Source: a virus. Taken from it: a stretch of DNA of 64,000 nucleotides. Below are positions 34,201-41,667 of the stretch, in pieces (position 1 is the stretch's first letter; every line of letters starts with the position of its first letter). Made by a program: the position numbers and the translations under genes. Below the pieces are notes generated by a model. That model was given only the letters and a program-made list of their open reading frames with translations. It searched no databases and had not been told where the DNA came from. The stretch lies in IMG/VR virus record IMGVR_UViG_3300042868_007959, positions 186,001 through 250,000 of that record; one strand, 5' to 3'.

Positions 34201-36436
34201 ATATTAGATTTGCCTTTGAATAAAATTCCCCATTTGTTGGTGATGTTATGTTTGGATATAATAGTGTACCGTCACCAACAACATTAGATGATGATGTGGT
34301 TGTTGGTCTAAATTCTTTGTATATAGATTTTATAGTAGATGTGTCCGTAGGTGTTGAAACTCCGTCTAAATAATAAAAAGATGGTGATGTACCTGTTGTT
34401 AATGAAGACGTTTTAAAAAACGATGTACCACTAACTGTTAATCTTTCCGTAGGTGAAGACGTACCGATACCAACGTACCCTCTTGTTACACCACTACCTT
34501 GTATATGTATATCGGGTGTATTTCCTGAAGACGCATCTTGACCAGCATAAAATCTTATATAATCTGCACTAGTAGCACCGTATTCACTTATAATATTTAA
34601 ACCGTAAGCGTTTACACCTGCATATAAGTGAACATCTCCCGGATTACCATAGTCTGGATATAGTAAATCATCCCAAGACCTAATACCTAAACTGACAGAT
34701 GCTTGTGGTTTTGTTAAATATGGTGGAATCTCCACGCTAAATCTAGGAACATTTGTTTTTCCACTTATTGCAAATCTACCCCCTACGGATGTTGGATCAT
34801 AAAAAAGTCTAGAATTTGTGTTAACGACATCTAATAAATATTGTGGGTTAGATGTATTAATACCAACGTACCCTCTTGTTACACCACTACCTTGTATATG
34901 TATATCAGGAGTTGTACCATTTGCAGTTTGTCCCGCATAGAATCTAATATAGTCTTCAGTACCCGTACCAGGTGAATTAATTAAGTTTAACCCATTTGAC
35001 GCATTACCCGCATATGTAAACATATCCCCTACTTTACCATACACAGGAGTAAGTGTATCATCCCAAGCCCTCATACCTAATTGACCTCCCGCAACTGGTT
35101 TAGTCAAATATGGTGCAATTGTTATACCTAATCTTGGTAGATTTGTATTTCCACTTATTACAACCAATCCACCAAACGATGTGGGATCATAATAAAGTCT
35201 AGAATTTGTGTTAACAACATCTAAAGAATATTGTGGAGTCTCTGTACCGATACCTAATCTACTATTGGTAACATCAATTGTAACTCCACTAGTGGAACCA
35301 AAATAAACATTTCCTTCATCCAAAGGATTAACATTTAAAGGAGAACAAGAATGTATGTTCGATACATATAAATCATTGACACAATCTCCTGACGAACCTA
35401 TTGTATCTGCAGAAAAATTAATTATTGTCCCTGAATTCGCACTTAATGATGGATCAAATAACCAAACACCGTTTGAGTCCGAATATATTCTAGAATCTAC
35501 ACCATTACTGACACCATCTTCTAGTGTAAAACCACCACCGATTGCGGTTAAATGTGTTCCACTATAATTTAAAATAATATTATTATCTTTAGATCTAATA
35601 ATTTCTGTGTTTATTGTAGTGGCAGAACCATTTACAATTACATCACCATTTATAGTAACATCCGAATTGAATGTAATACCTGAAGAACAATCATTTATTG
35701 TTTCTAAATTAACTATTGGTAAACATGATCCTGAAAGTAATGAAGATAAGGAATTCCAACCCCCTTTACCCGTATCATCTATTTGAGTCAATACATAATT
35801 AGTTGTCGCTGAACTAGCACCATTACTTATAGTAATTTTATTTGTAATTAATCTACCATCTACTGATATATTTTCTTTAGATGATAAATAATCTAACGGT
35901 CCTTTATAATCTAAGGTACCCGCAGAAAAGTTTTCTTGGGAAGCACTTGTGACACCACTAAATACATTGGGATTAAATTGAGATACATTGATAAAACTAT
36001 ATGTTACACTATAACCAGTATATTCTGTACCTATTATATAGTCACCAGTATACCCTGTTTGTGTTAATGTCCAAAACGGACCAACCACTTGTGTGTCCGC
36101 ACTCAGTATTGTAATGGGTAATGTTAACCCCGAAGTCGTAGCCGAAAATAAAGGATTAGTCCAAGTGGTTGCGGTATACCCACTAAAAAGTGGATTGTAA
36201 TAAGGTGATAATGGGTTTGAGACATCGAAAACGGTAGTTCCTGTGTTCCCACTAAACACTGCGTTTTCTGTCGAAACAACCCCTAATGAAACAGTTGTTG
36301 CGGTATTGACACCTGTTGGGTAACTACTAAATGGTATTCCTGATAGTATTTTACCGTCAAAAGTTGCAGTTTCACCAGTTATTATCTTAGCTTGTCTTGA
36401 AAGATCTAATAATGTTGTAAATTTATTTATAGGCAT
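31292..36436 (-). CDS. Giant tail fibre with SHAEG repeats and self-cleaving C-terminal domain
   Basis: 1714 residues. The N-terminal 390 residues are beta-rich and include a module shared with the 405-residue protein (NNIILNYSGTHLTAIGGGFT). Residues about 395-655 hold two tandem repeats of about 128 residues (NTSNPQYLLDVVNTNSRLFY, DYIRFYAGQ, DIHIQGSGVTRGYVGI). Residues about 939-1504 contain 38 SH(A/S)EG units of 14 residues, like the YadA-type trimeric beta-roll head. From about 1540, YNSGADYAEYFESLSGDSIP starts a Peptidase_G2-type intramolecular chaperone, which trims itself from the folded trimer. It probably recognises the host surface. Confidence 0.85.
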   Translation of the reverse strand: MPINKFTTLLDLSRQAKIITGETATFDGKILSGIPFSSYPTGVNTATTVSLGVVSTENAVFSGNTGTTVFDVSNPLSPYYNPLFSGYTATTWTNPLFSATTSGLTLPITILSADTQVVGPFWTLTQTGYTGDYIIGTEYTGYSVTYSFINVSQFNPNVFSGVTSASQENFSAGTLDYKGPLDYLSSKENISVDGRLITNKITISNGASSATTNYVLTQIDDTGKGGWNSLSSLLSGSCLPIVNLETINDCSSGITFNSDVTINGDVIVNGSATTINTEIIRSKDNNIILNYSGTHLTAIGGGFTLEDGVSNGVDSRIYSDSNGVWLFDPSLSANSGTIINFSADTIGSSGDCVNDLYVSNIHSCSPLNVNPLDEGNVYFGSTSGVTIDVTNSRLGIGTETPQYSLDVVNTNSRLYYDPTSFGGLVVISGNTNLPRLGITIAPYLTKPVAGGQLGMRAWDDTLTPVYGKVGDMFTYAGNASNGLNLINSPGTGTEDYIRFYAGQTANGTTPDIHIQGSGVTRGYVGINTSNPQYLLDVVNTNSRLFYDPTSVGGRFAISGKTNVPRFSVEIPPYLTKPQASVSLGIRSWDDLLYPDYGNPGDVHLYAGVNAYGLNIISEYGATSADYIRFYAGQDASSGNTPDIHIQGSGVTRGYVGIGTSSPTERLTVSGTSFFKTSSLTTGTSPSFYYLDGVSTPTDTSTIKSIYKEFRPTTTSSSNVVGDGTLLYPNITSPTNGEFYSKANLILYTGDLSLLNSNEALTSEINVVQIQTNTGTYNDIVKSSSSVLRNLTAGGTINEYVGFWMNGFDITLTHNGSTNNIYGFYMDDQSTRSGNIPPPTNRWGIYIKDEGYNYIAGYLGIGTTTPSEKLDVSGKTKTTTLQVTSGATNGYVLVSDSVGNATWLSASGATSGVTFWTASTGVDAIVVKNSGSVASGLLSLAQGYQTTASGDTSHAEGYQTIAGGNFGSHAEGFQTTASGDFSHAEGADTFAIGIMSHSEGVQTSAIGDYSHAEGNLSTASGATSHAEGFQTIASGDYSHSEGYQTTASGTSSHSEGWITTASGDYSHAEGYFNIASGIASHAEGGAFLGKLGLVGIPTSATTYSSHAEGIGTLASGRHSHAEGQSTIASGFGSHAEGRVTLASGQNSHAEGDTTTASGINSHSEGVSTLASGDVSHAEGGTTIASGTASHAEGSGTTASGQYSHSEGVGNIASGTASHAEGGVFFGKSGLVPNPTSATTYSSHAEGIGTLASGTASHAEGISTSATTAYSHAEGNQTLASGTGSHAEGSFTLALGVYSHAEGDQTSATTSYSHAEGAETLATGTSSHAEGNQTSATTFYSHAEGQQTLASGLSSHAEGLQTSATNSHSHAEGRETLSSGIASHAEGFQTSATTSYSHSEGFQTLASGISSHAEGDRSDSIGSYSHSEGRFTIAQGTASHSEGYDTDSIGAYSHSEGFRSESIGQYSHAEGYSTESTGDYSHSEGYQTSATTQYSHSEGLGTIAYEAGQHVSGKYNNITNANQYFIIGKGTSNASRSNAFRVDSAGNVYGAGATYNSGADYAEYFESLSGDSIPYGTVVELVDDKIKVCVDANNAMGVISSNPTLIGNNEGGTADEWVGKYEKDEWGRYIMEDYSYDMIDYITESGETIYKTITEQTPKLSQNFDPNMLYIPRSERPEWNVVGLVGQVRVLKNQQIPSRWIKMKDINNDIALYLIR
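31925..33620 (-). repeat. 42-bp tandem repeat (38 SHAEG units)
   Basis: The DNA repeats with a 42-base period encoding xxTxASGxxSHAEG. Two units carry an extra loop (GAFLGKLGLVGIPTSATTYS and GVFFGKSGLVPNPTSATTYS, units 11 and 20). The segment around each is alike, which points to duplication of a nine-unit block of about 400 bases. Confidence 0.95.
34470..35250 (-). repeat. Two tandem repeats of about 390 bp within the fibre gene
   Basis: The segments at about 34470-34860 and 34860-35250 encode similar 128-residue blocks. The strings CTCTTGTTACACCACTACC (both at the block ends) and AGTCTAGAATTTGTGTTAAC are kept at DNA level, which suggests a recent duplication or ongoing gene conversion. Confidence 0.85.
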
Positions 36437-36450
36437 AACTTTATTTTTAA

Positions 36451-36479
36451 ATAAATATTTAGAATTGTGTTATATTTAT
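36451..36479. promoter_or_regulatory. Divergent late-type motifs between the giant fibre and the 279-residue gene
   Basis: On the minus strand AAATATTTATT (36451-36459) lies 15 bases before the fibre ATG. On the plus strand TATATTTATA (36471-36480) lies 16 bases before the ATG at 36496. Confidence 0.45.
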
Positions 36480-36495
36480 ATAAAAAAGATTTATT

Positions 36496-37335
36496 ATGAA
36501 TAAAACATTTAAAAAGTCCGATATTAATACGTATTTAGGTAAAAAAAATGTTCTGAGGGAGAATGAGTTAAATGAATTAATAGGTACCAATGGGGCATTA
36601 ATTAATCCTAGTAATAGCTACAAACAAAATAGAAATTTTATAAAATCTAAAAAAACTACTGATGATTATGTTAGAAGTTCTACTCAAGGACCTGAGGCAT
36701 ACTTTATATATGGTGGACCATATTATGGTATCAATTACGCATATATTGTTAATGAAGAAGAAAATATTTTAGATAGTGATACTGAAGAAATCTATGATGA
36801 GTTGGATGTTGTACCATCTAAAAAATATAGTAGAGACGATAAAGAAAGAAAGTATAGGGAAGCCAAAAAAATGGCGGATAAAGATATAAGTTCACATTAT
36901 TTCAGACAATCTGATCCTGTATATGATCATTTACCATCAGATGAGTGGAGAAATTATAAATTACCTAATGACACTAAATTTGATTTTGATATTACAGAAA
37001 ATGAAGATTCTATGAAATCATTGGTTGATGAGATAATTAGAAACAAAAAAGATACTACTAGAGATTTTGTTAAAAAAATGAAAGAGTCTGATATTATAGT
37101 AGGGATGGATAAAATAGCAGACATTAGCGAATTAAAAGATGTACATGAAAAACCAATGGTTATAAGAAAAATAAATAGTCTATTGGATTTAATACATAAA
37201 GAAAATCTAAAAGGTGATGAGTTGGGAATATTATTGAACCACTTAATTGATAATTTAGATATTTATAGTATGAAAGAAGAACATAGAGAAATAATTGGTG
37301 ATAAAATAAAGTATGGCGAGCAGGAAGGAAAATAA
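36496..37335 (+). CDS. Unknown protein, first gene of a five-gene operon
   Basis: 279 residues, hydrophilic. The N-terminus SDINTYLGKKNVLRENELNE is basic and helical and may be a divergent tag. A Gly/Tyr-rich patch follows (GPEAYFIYGGPYYGINYAYI), then acidic and basic helices (DDKERKYREAKKMADKDISS; ENLKGDELGILLNHLIDNLD). The gene overlaps the next by 23 bases. The operon has a late-type motif and ends at a strong terminator at 39171, consistent with virion or assembly roles. No family recognised. Confidence 0.5.
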   Translation: MNKTFKKSDINTYLGKKNVLRENELNELIGTNGALINPSNSYKQNRNFIKSKKTTDDYVRSSTQGPEAYFIYGGPYYGINYAYIVNEEENILDSDTEEIYDELDVVPSKKYSRDDKERKYREAKKMADKDISSHYFRQSDPVYDHLPSDEWRNYKLPNDTKFDFDITENEDSMKSLVDEIIRNKKDTTRDFVKKMKESDIIVGMDKIADISELKDVHEKPMVIRKINSLLDLIHKENLKGDELGILLNHLIDNLDIYSMKEEHREIIGDKIKYGEQEGK

Positions 37336-37861
37336 AGGTGGTAATAGTAAGTTACATGGGAAATATTATAATTGCCCAAATTATGTACTTAATGCAGTTA
37401 CCAATGCCGTAAAAACTTATGAAACTTTAAAAAAGGAAGATATCAGTAATAATAAAGCTACTGAAGGATATAAAAGAGCTAAAGGTATTCTAGAAAATAA
37501 AAAAATAGAATATAAACAAATGAAAAGGATAAAAAACTGGTTCGATAATTATGATGGTAAACATGAGGATATCGAATATAGACTTAATGGTGGTAAAACA
37601 ATGCACAATTGGGTAGACTCAACTCTTAATAAAGAAACACAGTCTATTAAAGCACCTAAAAAAATAAAAAGTGAAACAGGTTTGTCAAATCAATTTATTA
37701 AACAACACGAAAAAGATACTACTAAAGTTAATAGACAAACATTGAAGATAAAATTACCTAAACTTAGTAAAGATATAAGTGGACAATTATCGAGAGGAAA
37801 ACCTGTTTATGAAGAAATTTTAAGAATACAAAAATTAATAATATATGAATCTAAAATATAA
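37313..37861 (+). CDS. Basic unknown protein
   Basis: 182 residues, very Lys-rich. HGKYYNCPNYVLNAVTNAVK, then KRIKNWFDNYDGKHEDIEY and LNGGKTMHNWVDSTLNKETQ, look like a conserved N-terminal domain. The C-terminal helix (KPVYEEILRIQKLIIYESK) may be an interaction segment. Basic charge suggests nucleic acid contact. It overlaps the previous gene by 23 bases and precedes the 114-residue gene by five bases. No family recognised. Confidence 0.5.
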   Translation: MASRKENKGGNSKLHGKYYNCPNYVLNAVTNAVKTYETLKKEDISNNKATEGYKRAKGILENKKIEYKQMKRIKNWFDNYDGKHEDIEYRLNGGKTMHNWVDSTLNKETQSIKAPKKIKSETGLSNQFIKQHEKDTTKVNRQTLKIKLPKLSKDISGQLSRGKPVYEEILRIQKLIIYESKI

Positions 37862-37866
37862 AAACT

Positions 37867-38211
37867 ATGGCAAAGACTAAATTAATGGAATTAGGTGATC
37901 AATTTAGAGTTGATAACGTAATTAAAAACGTATACTTAGATAGTGATGGTAAAAAGTACGGACCTACTCACCCAAACGCATTATCAGATGGTGATAATAA
38001 AGGTAGAGGTACTAGTGGTAATAGTGATCAATTAAATACTATTAATGGTGGAAACGATATAGACATCAATGGTAACCCTACTTATCCAGGTAGTGGTAGA
38101 AAACAATTAATCGCTAGAAATGAATCAAAATATGGTAACCCTACAGGACCTAATGGTTACGGTCCAAGTAAACCTTACTATCCTAACTATATATTTAATA
38201 ATAATCAATAA
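37867..38211 (+). CDS. Small Gly/Asn-rich protein
   Basis: 114 residues. After a folded-looking start (MELGDQFRVDNVIKNVYLDS) the sequence is low-complexity with repeated Gly, Asn, Pro and Asp (NALSDGDNKGRGTSGNSDQL, YGNPTGPNGYGPSKPYYPNY), so it is probably extended or disordered. No Cys. It sits in the middle of the 36.5-39.2 kb operon. Function unknown; a minor structural role is possible. Confidence 0.45.
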   Translation: MAKTKLMELGDQFRVDNVIKNVYLDSDGKKYGPTHPNALSDGDNKGRGTSGNSDQLNTINGGNDIDINGNPTYPGSGRKQLIARNESKYGNPTGPNGYGPSKPYYPNYIFNNNQ

Positions 38212-38219
38212 TATATAAA

Positions 38220-38588
38220 ATGAAGCTTTACTATTTAGCCGAAGGACTTATACTTGAATTAGCAAATAAAGAAACTGTTAAAAAAATAATGGACGGAAAA
38301 CGTTTAGCTTCTGTTTATTATGACGATGGTGAAGATCCAGGTGGTAAGAATAAAAGATGGATTGAAATATATTGTTATGGAATCTCAAAAAGAAATAATG
38401 ATATGGTTCGAGTTTATCAGATAGGTGGAGATACTAAAACAATCCAACCTGGATGGAAAACGTTTAGGGTTGATAGAATGGATAATTTAGAAATGTTAGG
38501 TGGTACATTTGAAGAACCTAGACCACTATTTAATCCTAGTGGAGACAAGGATATGATACAGATTTATAAAATTTTAAATTTTGATTAA
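38220..38588 (+). CDS. WYL-like small protein
   Basis: 122 residues. RWIEIYCYGISKRNNDMVRV, then YQIGGDTKTIQPGWKTFRVD and RMDNLEML, resembles the WYL-type Sm-like fold found in regulators (strand, Tyr-Cys-x-Gly turn, conserved Arg/Tyr, then W(K)xFRxDR(I/M)). The C-terminal PRPLFNPSGDKDM is shared with small stand-alone bacterial and phage members of this type, as I recall. WYL domains bind nucleic acids or nucleotides. There is no DNA-binding helix-turn-helix attached, so its target here is unknown. Confidence 0.55.
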   Translation: MKLYYLAEGLILELANKETVKKIMDGKRLASVYYDDGEDPGGKNKRWIEIYCYGISKRNNDMVRVYQIGGDTKTIQPGWKTFRVDRMDNLEMLGGTFEEPRPLFNPSGDKDMIQIYKILNFD

Positions 38589-38590
38589 AA

Positions 38591-39169
38591 ATGAGTAATG
38601 CAGAAAGATTAAAAGAAATTTTAAGTAGATCAAAAGCGGTTATGCAAATTACGGAGCAAAACCACGGATCAACTTCTAATGGAAGTCAAAGTAATGAATA
38701 TAGTAGTGAAGAAAAAGAAATACCTAATTTAACTGAAAATTTTATTAGGGAAAACCAAAGAACCTCTTCTTCCTCAGTAGCCCCAGTAAATGGTAAATAT
38801 AGAAACATAAATAAATCTAAAATGCCTGAAGCAATTAAAAGGGCGATGATAGATAATCCAATAGATATTCCAGAATCACCATACCATACATTTGAGTTAG
38901 AAGATGTTCCTGAGTTATTGGTGAATGAACAAAGAACTAATAACCAACCTAAAAAAACTAACAAAGTTTCTAATGTAAATGAAACTGTTAAAAGTACTAT
39001 TAACGAAAGTACAATAAGAAAAATAGTTAGAGAAGAAATAGAGAGTGTAGTTAGAACAGTGGTAGAAGAATATTTTGATAAATCACTAGTTACTGAAGAT
39101 ATACAAATCAAAGTAGGACAAACTATATTTTCAGGTAAATTAAAACCGTTACCATCTAAAAGAAAATAA
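38591..39169 (+). CDS. Unknown hydrophilic protein, last gene of the operon
   Basis: 192 residues. The N-terminal helix (NAERLKEILSRSKAVMQITE) resembles the shared tag in spacing, but its order is different. A disordered Ser/Asn/Gln-rich middle follows, then IKRAMIDNPIDIPESPYHTF, a helical TINESTIRKIVREEIESVVR segment, and the basic C-terminal GKLKPLPSKRK. The helical core with disordered arms recalls scaffold or prohead core proteins, but this is a guess. A terminator begins at 39171. Confidence 0.45.
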   Translation: MSNAERLKEILSRSKAVMQITEQNHGSTSNGSQSNEYSSEEKEIPNLTENFIRENQRTSSSSVAPVNGKYRNINKSKMPEAIKRAMIDNPIDIPESPYHTFELEDVPELLVNEQRTNNQPKKTNKVSNVNETVKSTINESTIRKIVREEIESVVRTVVEEYFDKSLVTEDIQIKVGQTIFSGKLKPLPSKRK

Positions 39170-39170
39170 T

Positions 39171-39192
39171 AAAACCCTCATTAGAGGGTTTT
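39171..39192. terminator. Bidirectional terminator
   Basis: AAAACCCTC pairs perfectly with GAGGGTTTT around ATTA, between convergent genes. It follows the 36.5-39.2 kb operon directly and the zinc-ribbon gene on the other strand. Confidence 0.9.
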
Positions 39193-39201
39193 ATTTTATA
39201 T

Positions 39202-39771
39202 TCACAATTGTGAAACTAATTCATTAAGTCCCTCATCAATCTGAGACTTAGGTAACCAAAAAGTTAAATCTCCGATAGAATCGATTTTTAATCTAAGCAT
39301 TTTTTTAAATACCTCAACATCCTCTTGTTTTTTAACATATGGGATATTTAATGCTTTTGAACATACTGGACCAACACCTGTCGCTTGTGATCTCCAATCA
39401 GTCAAATCTTTACCACAACATCTACAAGAAGATACATCTGAAGTATTCATTCTACCCGTAACTTGATACGCTTTAGTTGTTTCGTTAAGAACTTTAGTGA
39501 TAGTAACTAAAAACGGATTAAATTCTAATTCATTGTCAACGGCAATTCTTTTGGCAATAAATTTAGTGACTTTCAGATTAACATTAACTTCTTTAAAATT
39601 TGGTTCTGTTTTAACCACTACTGTCTTAGAGAAAAATTTTGATGCTGCGTCTAATTGTTTAGGTGTTAGTGAACCATATTTAATAAGACCACCTTTTAAA
39701 GAAAGAATAAAAACATTTGTCCCTACATATTCCTTAACATTTTTTGTAATTACTGAATTTTCCATAGTCAT
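39202..39771 (-). CDS. Zinc-ribbon protein (DUF6011-like)
   Basis: 189 residues. Around residues 113-145, CRCCGKDLTDWRSQATGVGP, then VCSKALNIPY, has the CxCC...GVGPVC pattern of small zinc ribbons seen in many phage and bacterial proteins, where the Ser-x-x-x-G(I/V)GP(V/E)C tail is typical. The preceding part is a mixed alpha/beta domain with VTITKVLNETTKAYQVTG. It may bind nucleic acid. A second in-frame ATG two codons on (39765) is equally possible. A host-type promoter lies at 39787-39816, suggesting early expression. Confidence 0.6.
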   Translation of the reverse strand: MTMENSVITKNVKEYVGTNVFILSLKGGLIKYGSLTPKQLDAASKFFSKTVVVKTEPNFKEVNVNLKVTKFIAKRIAVDNELEFNPFLVTITKVLNETTKAYQVTGRMNTSDVSSCRCCGKDLTDWRSQATGVGPVCSKALNIPYVKKQEDVEVFKKMLRLKIDSIGDLTFWLPKSQIDEGLNELVSQL

Positions 39772-39786
39772 TTAGTTTTGATATTG

Positions 39787-39816
39787 TAAAGATACAATAA
39801 TTATTTTAATATACAA
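39787..39816 (-). promoter_or_regulatory. Bacteroidota-type host promoter before zinc-ribbon gene
   Basis: On the minus strand TTG, 19 bases, then TATCTTTA (consensus TAnnTTTG with one mismatch), 16 bases before the ATG. Confidence 0.5.
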
Positions 39817-39833
39817 ATTTTTTATCATTTTTT

Positions 39834-39842
39834 TATATTTAT
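39834..39842 (+). promoter_or_regulatory. TATATTTAT late-type motif before the tagged paralogue pair
   Basis: TATATTTATAGG lies 17 bases before the ATG at 39860. Confidence 0.45.
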
Positions 39843-39859
39843 AGGAAAACTAATTTTTT

Positions 39860-41653
39860 ATGTCAAAAACTAATTTAACTGAAGAACTAAGAAGAATGAA
39901 AAACTTAATGGTGTATAATAATGGACAATATAATAATCCATTAAGGGAGGCAGTTGATACAACTACCCTACCATCGTTTAGTGAAAAGGTGGATTTCGGA
40001 GGAGGATGGTATACATTAGATGGAGAATATAAAGGGACAACTTGGAACATTCCTGATGATTTGAAGGATGAGTTGTCGTCAGTTAAAGAATTTTTATTAA
40101 AAAATCCATCTGGGTATATTGTTGACGTAAGAATAGATTCGGGTGAATCAAAAATACCTAATGTGGATGCGACAGGTAAAAAAGGAACTTATCCTAGTAA
40201 CAAAGTACCACCTAAATATCTATCTAATGAACGAATGAAAACAATTAAAGATTATGTTACAAGCGTTTTTGATACTTGGGTTGAAGAAGGTGTTATAAAA
40301 GATAAATTAAATATTGTTACAACAGAACCAGTTATTGGGGGAACTAAATGGGTTGGTCAGGAATTTTGTCCAGAAGATAAAAGAGCTGGTGATCCTGAGG
40401 GATATAAATGTACAACCGCATTTAATGATGGATTGGCTAAGGGTAAATATGCCGATTTTAAGAAAGCGTATATTGAGGAGCAGTATGTTGAGGTAGTAAT
40501 TAAAGTTAATAAAATTGAGGGTGAAGAAGAGACGCCAAAAGAGGTAACAGGTAAAGATCCATTAGAATGTGCAACAAATTTAAAAATACGAATTTGGGTT
40601 GCGTCACACGACTGTCAAAATGCCGAATTTTTTGTTTATGCAAATAATACCCCATTAAAAAATACAGTGGGGGGAATGACTGCAAATTTAAATAATAGTA
40701 GTGTTGATAGAGGGGTACCTAGAACAAACTCACAACCAACATTTCAGTCGGAATTCTTAAATCCAGGATATGGATATTTACCAAATGGAGATGGTACGTA
40801 TGGTTATAAATACGGTTCAATAAATAAAGAAGGAAATTTAAGGGGGGGTAGATCCGATACATTTATTTTAAGCGAACAACAAGTTAAAGATATAATCAAT
40901 GAAAATCAAAATAAAAATAGTAAATCAATAATCTCTTTATGGATGATAGCCACTACAAGTAATGCACATAAGGATATCCCTCAAGTGACAATAACTTTGG
41001 GTGACGAAGTTATTTACGACAAAGCCCCTAAAATTACTAAAGGAAAACTATTATCTTTTGATGTTTGTACAAAGAAAGTAACTGAAAGTAGTGATACTCA
41101 AGAACCTGATTTAGGGGCACAAATTAATAAAATAGTTAGGGAAAAAAGAGAATTACAGGAAAAAAATATTACATCTGGTAAAGTCACAAAGAAAAAACAA
41201 ATGAAATTAGATCAAAAAGGTGTAGTCTTAGAAAGATCCGAAATTCTAGTAGATAAAATTACATCTTTATTATCTTTTCTATCTAAAAATATAACATCTA
41301 CAACAGAGGTAAGTGATGACGTTAAAAAAAGACTATCAGATGATTTTATTGAGATGCAGAAAGAATTAAAAGGAGATATAGAATCGGGAATACCATCATT
41401 AGAGGCAACTTGGGATGGTGAAAAATTAACATTTGTAGATAAAACTATTAGAAATAGTGATTTATATGGTGATATAAGAATGGATATTACTAAATTTTAT
41501 AAAGGATTTATCTTAGCGTATTATAGATTTAAAAAATTCAACCCAAAAGGGATACCGACTGAATCGGATTGGGCGGGTAATGTAGATGGTAAAAAACTTT
41601 TAGAAAGAATGAAAGTACCTAAAATATCACAAGAATTTGGATTAACGGTATAA
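39860..41653 (+). CDS. Tagged virion protein, OmpA-like domain, paralogue 1
   Basis: 597 residues. The tag is TNLTEELRRMKNLMVYNNGQ, almost identical to the next gene's. Residues about 90-200 (IVDVRIDSGESKIPNVDATG, then LSNERMKTIKDYVTSVFDTW) follow the OmpA C-terminal pattern (strand, helix with Ser-x-x-Arg, helix), a peptidoglycan-binding fold. A beta-rich centre includes NLKIRIWVASHDCQNAEFFV, repeated in the paralogue. The C-terminal 170 residues are helical and basic (KREL..., KKRLSDDFIEMQKELKGDIE). I infer an internal virion protein that may contact the host cell wall. Confidence 0.6.
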   Translation: MSKTNLTEELRRMKNLMVYNNGQYNNPLREAVDTTTLPSFSEKVDFGGGWYTLDGEYKGTTWNIPDDLKDELSSVKEFLLKNPSGYIVDVRIDSGESKIPNVDATGKKGTYPSNKVPPKYLSNERMKTIKDYVTSVFDTWVEEGVIKDKLNIVTTEPVIGGTKWVGQEFCPEDKRAGDPEGYKCTTAFNDGLAKGKYADFKKAYIEEQYVEVVIKVNKIEGEEETPKEVTGKDPLECATNLKIRIWVASHDCQNAEFFVYANNTPLKNTVGGMTANLNNSSVDRGVPRTNSQPTFQSEFLNPGYGYLPNGDGTYGYKYGSINKEGNLRGGRSDTFILSEQQVKDIINENQNKNSKSIISLWMIATTSNAHKDIPQVTITLGDEVIYDKAPKITKGKLLSFDVCTKKVTESSDTQEPDLGAQINKIVREKRELQEKNITSGKVTKKKQMKLDQKGVVLERSEILVDKITSLLSFLSKNITSTTEVSDDVKKRLSDDFIEMQKELKGDIESGIPSLEATWDGEKLTFVDKTIRNSDLYGDIRMDITKFYKGFILAYYRFKKFNPKGIPTESDWAGNVDGKKLLERMKVPKISQEFGLTV

Positions 41654-41667
41654 TAAATTAATAAATT

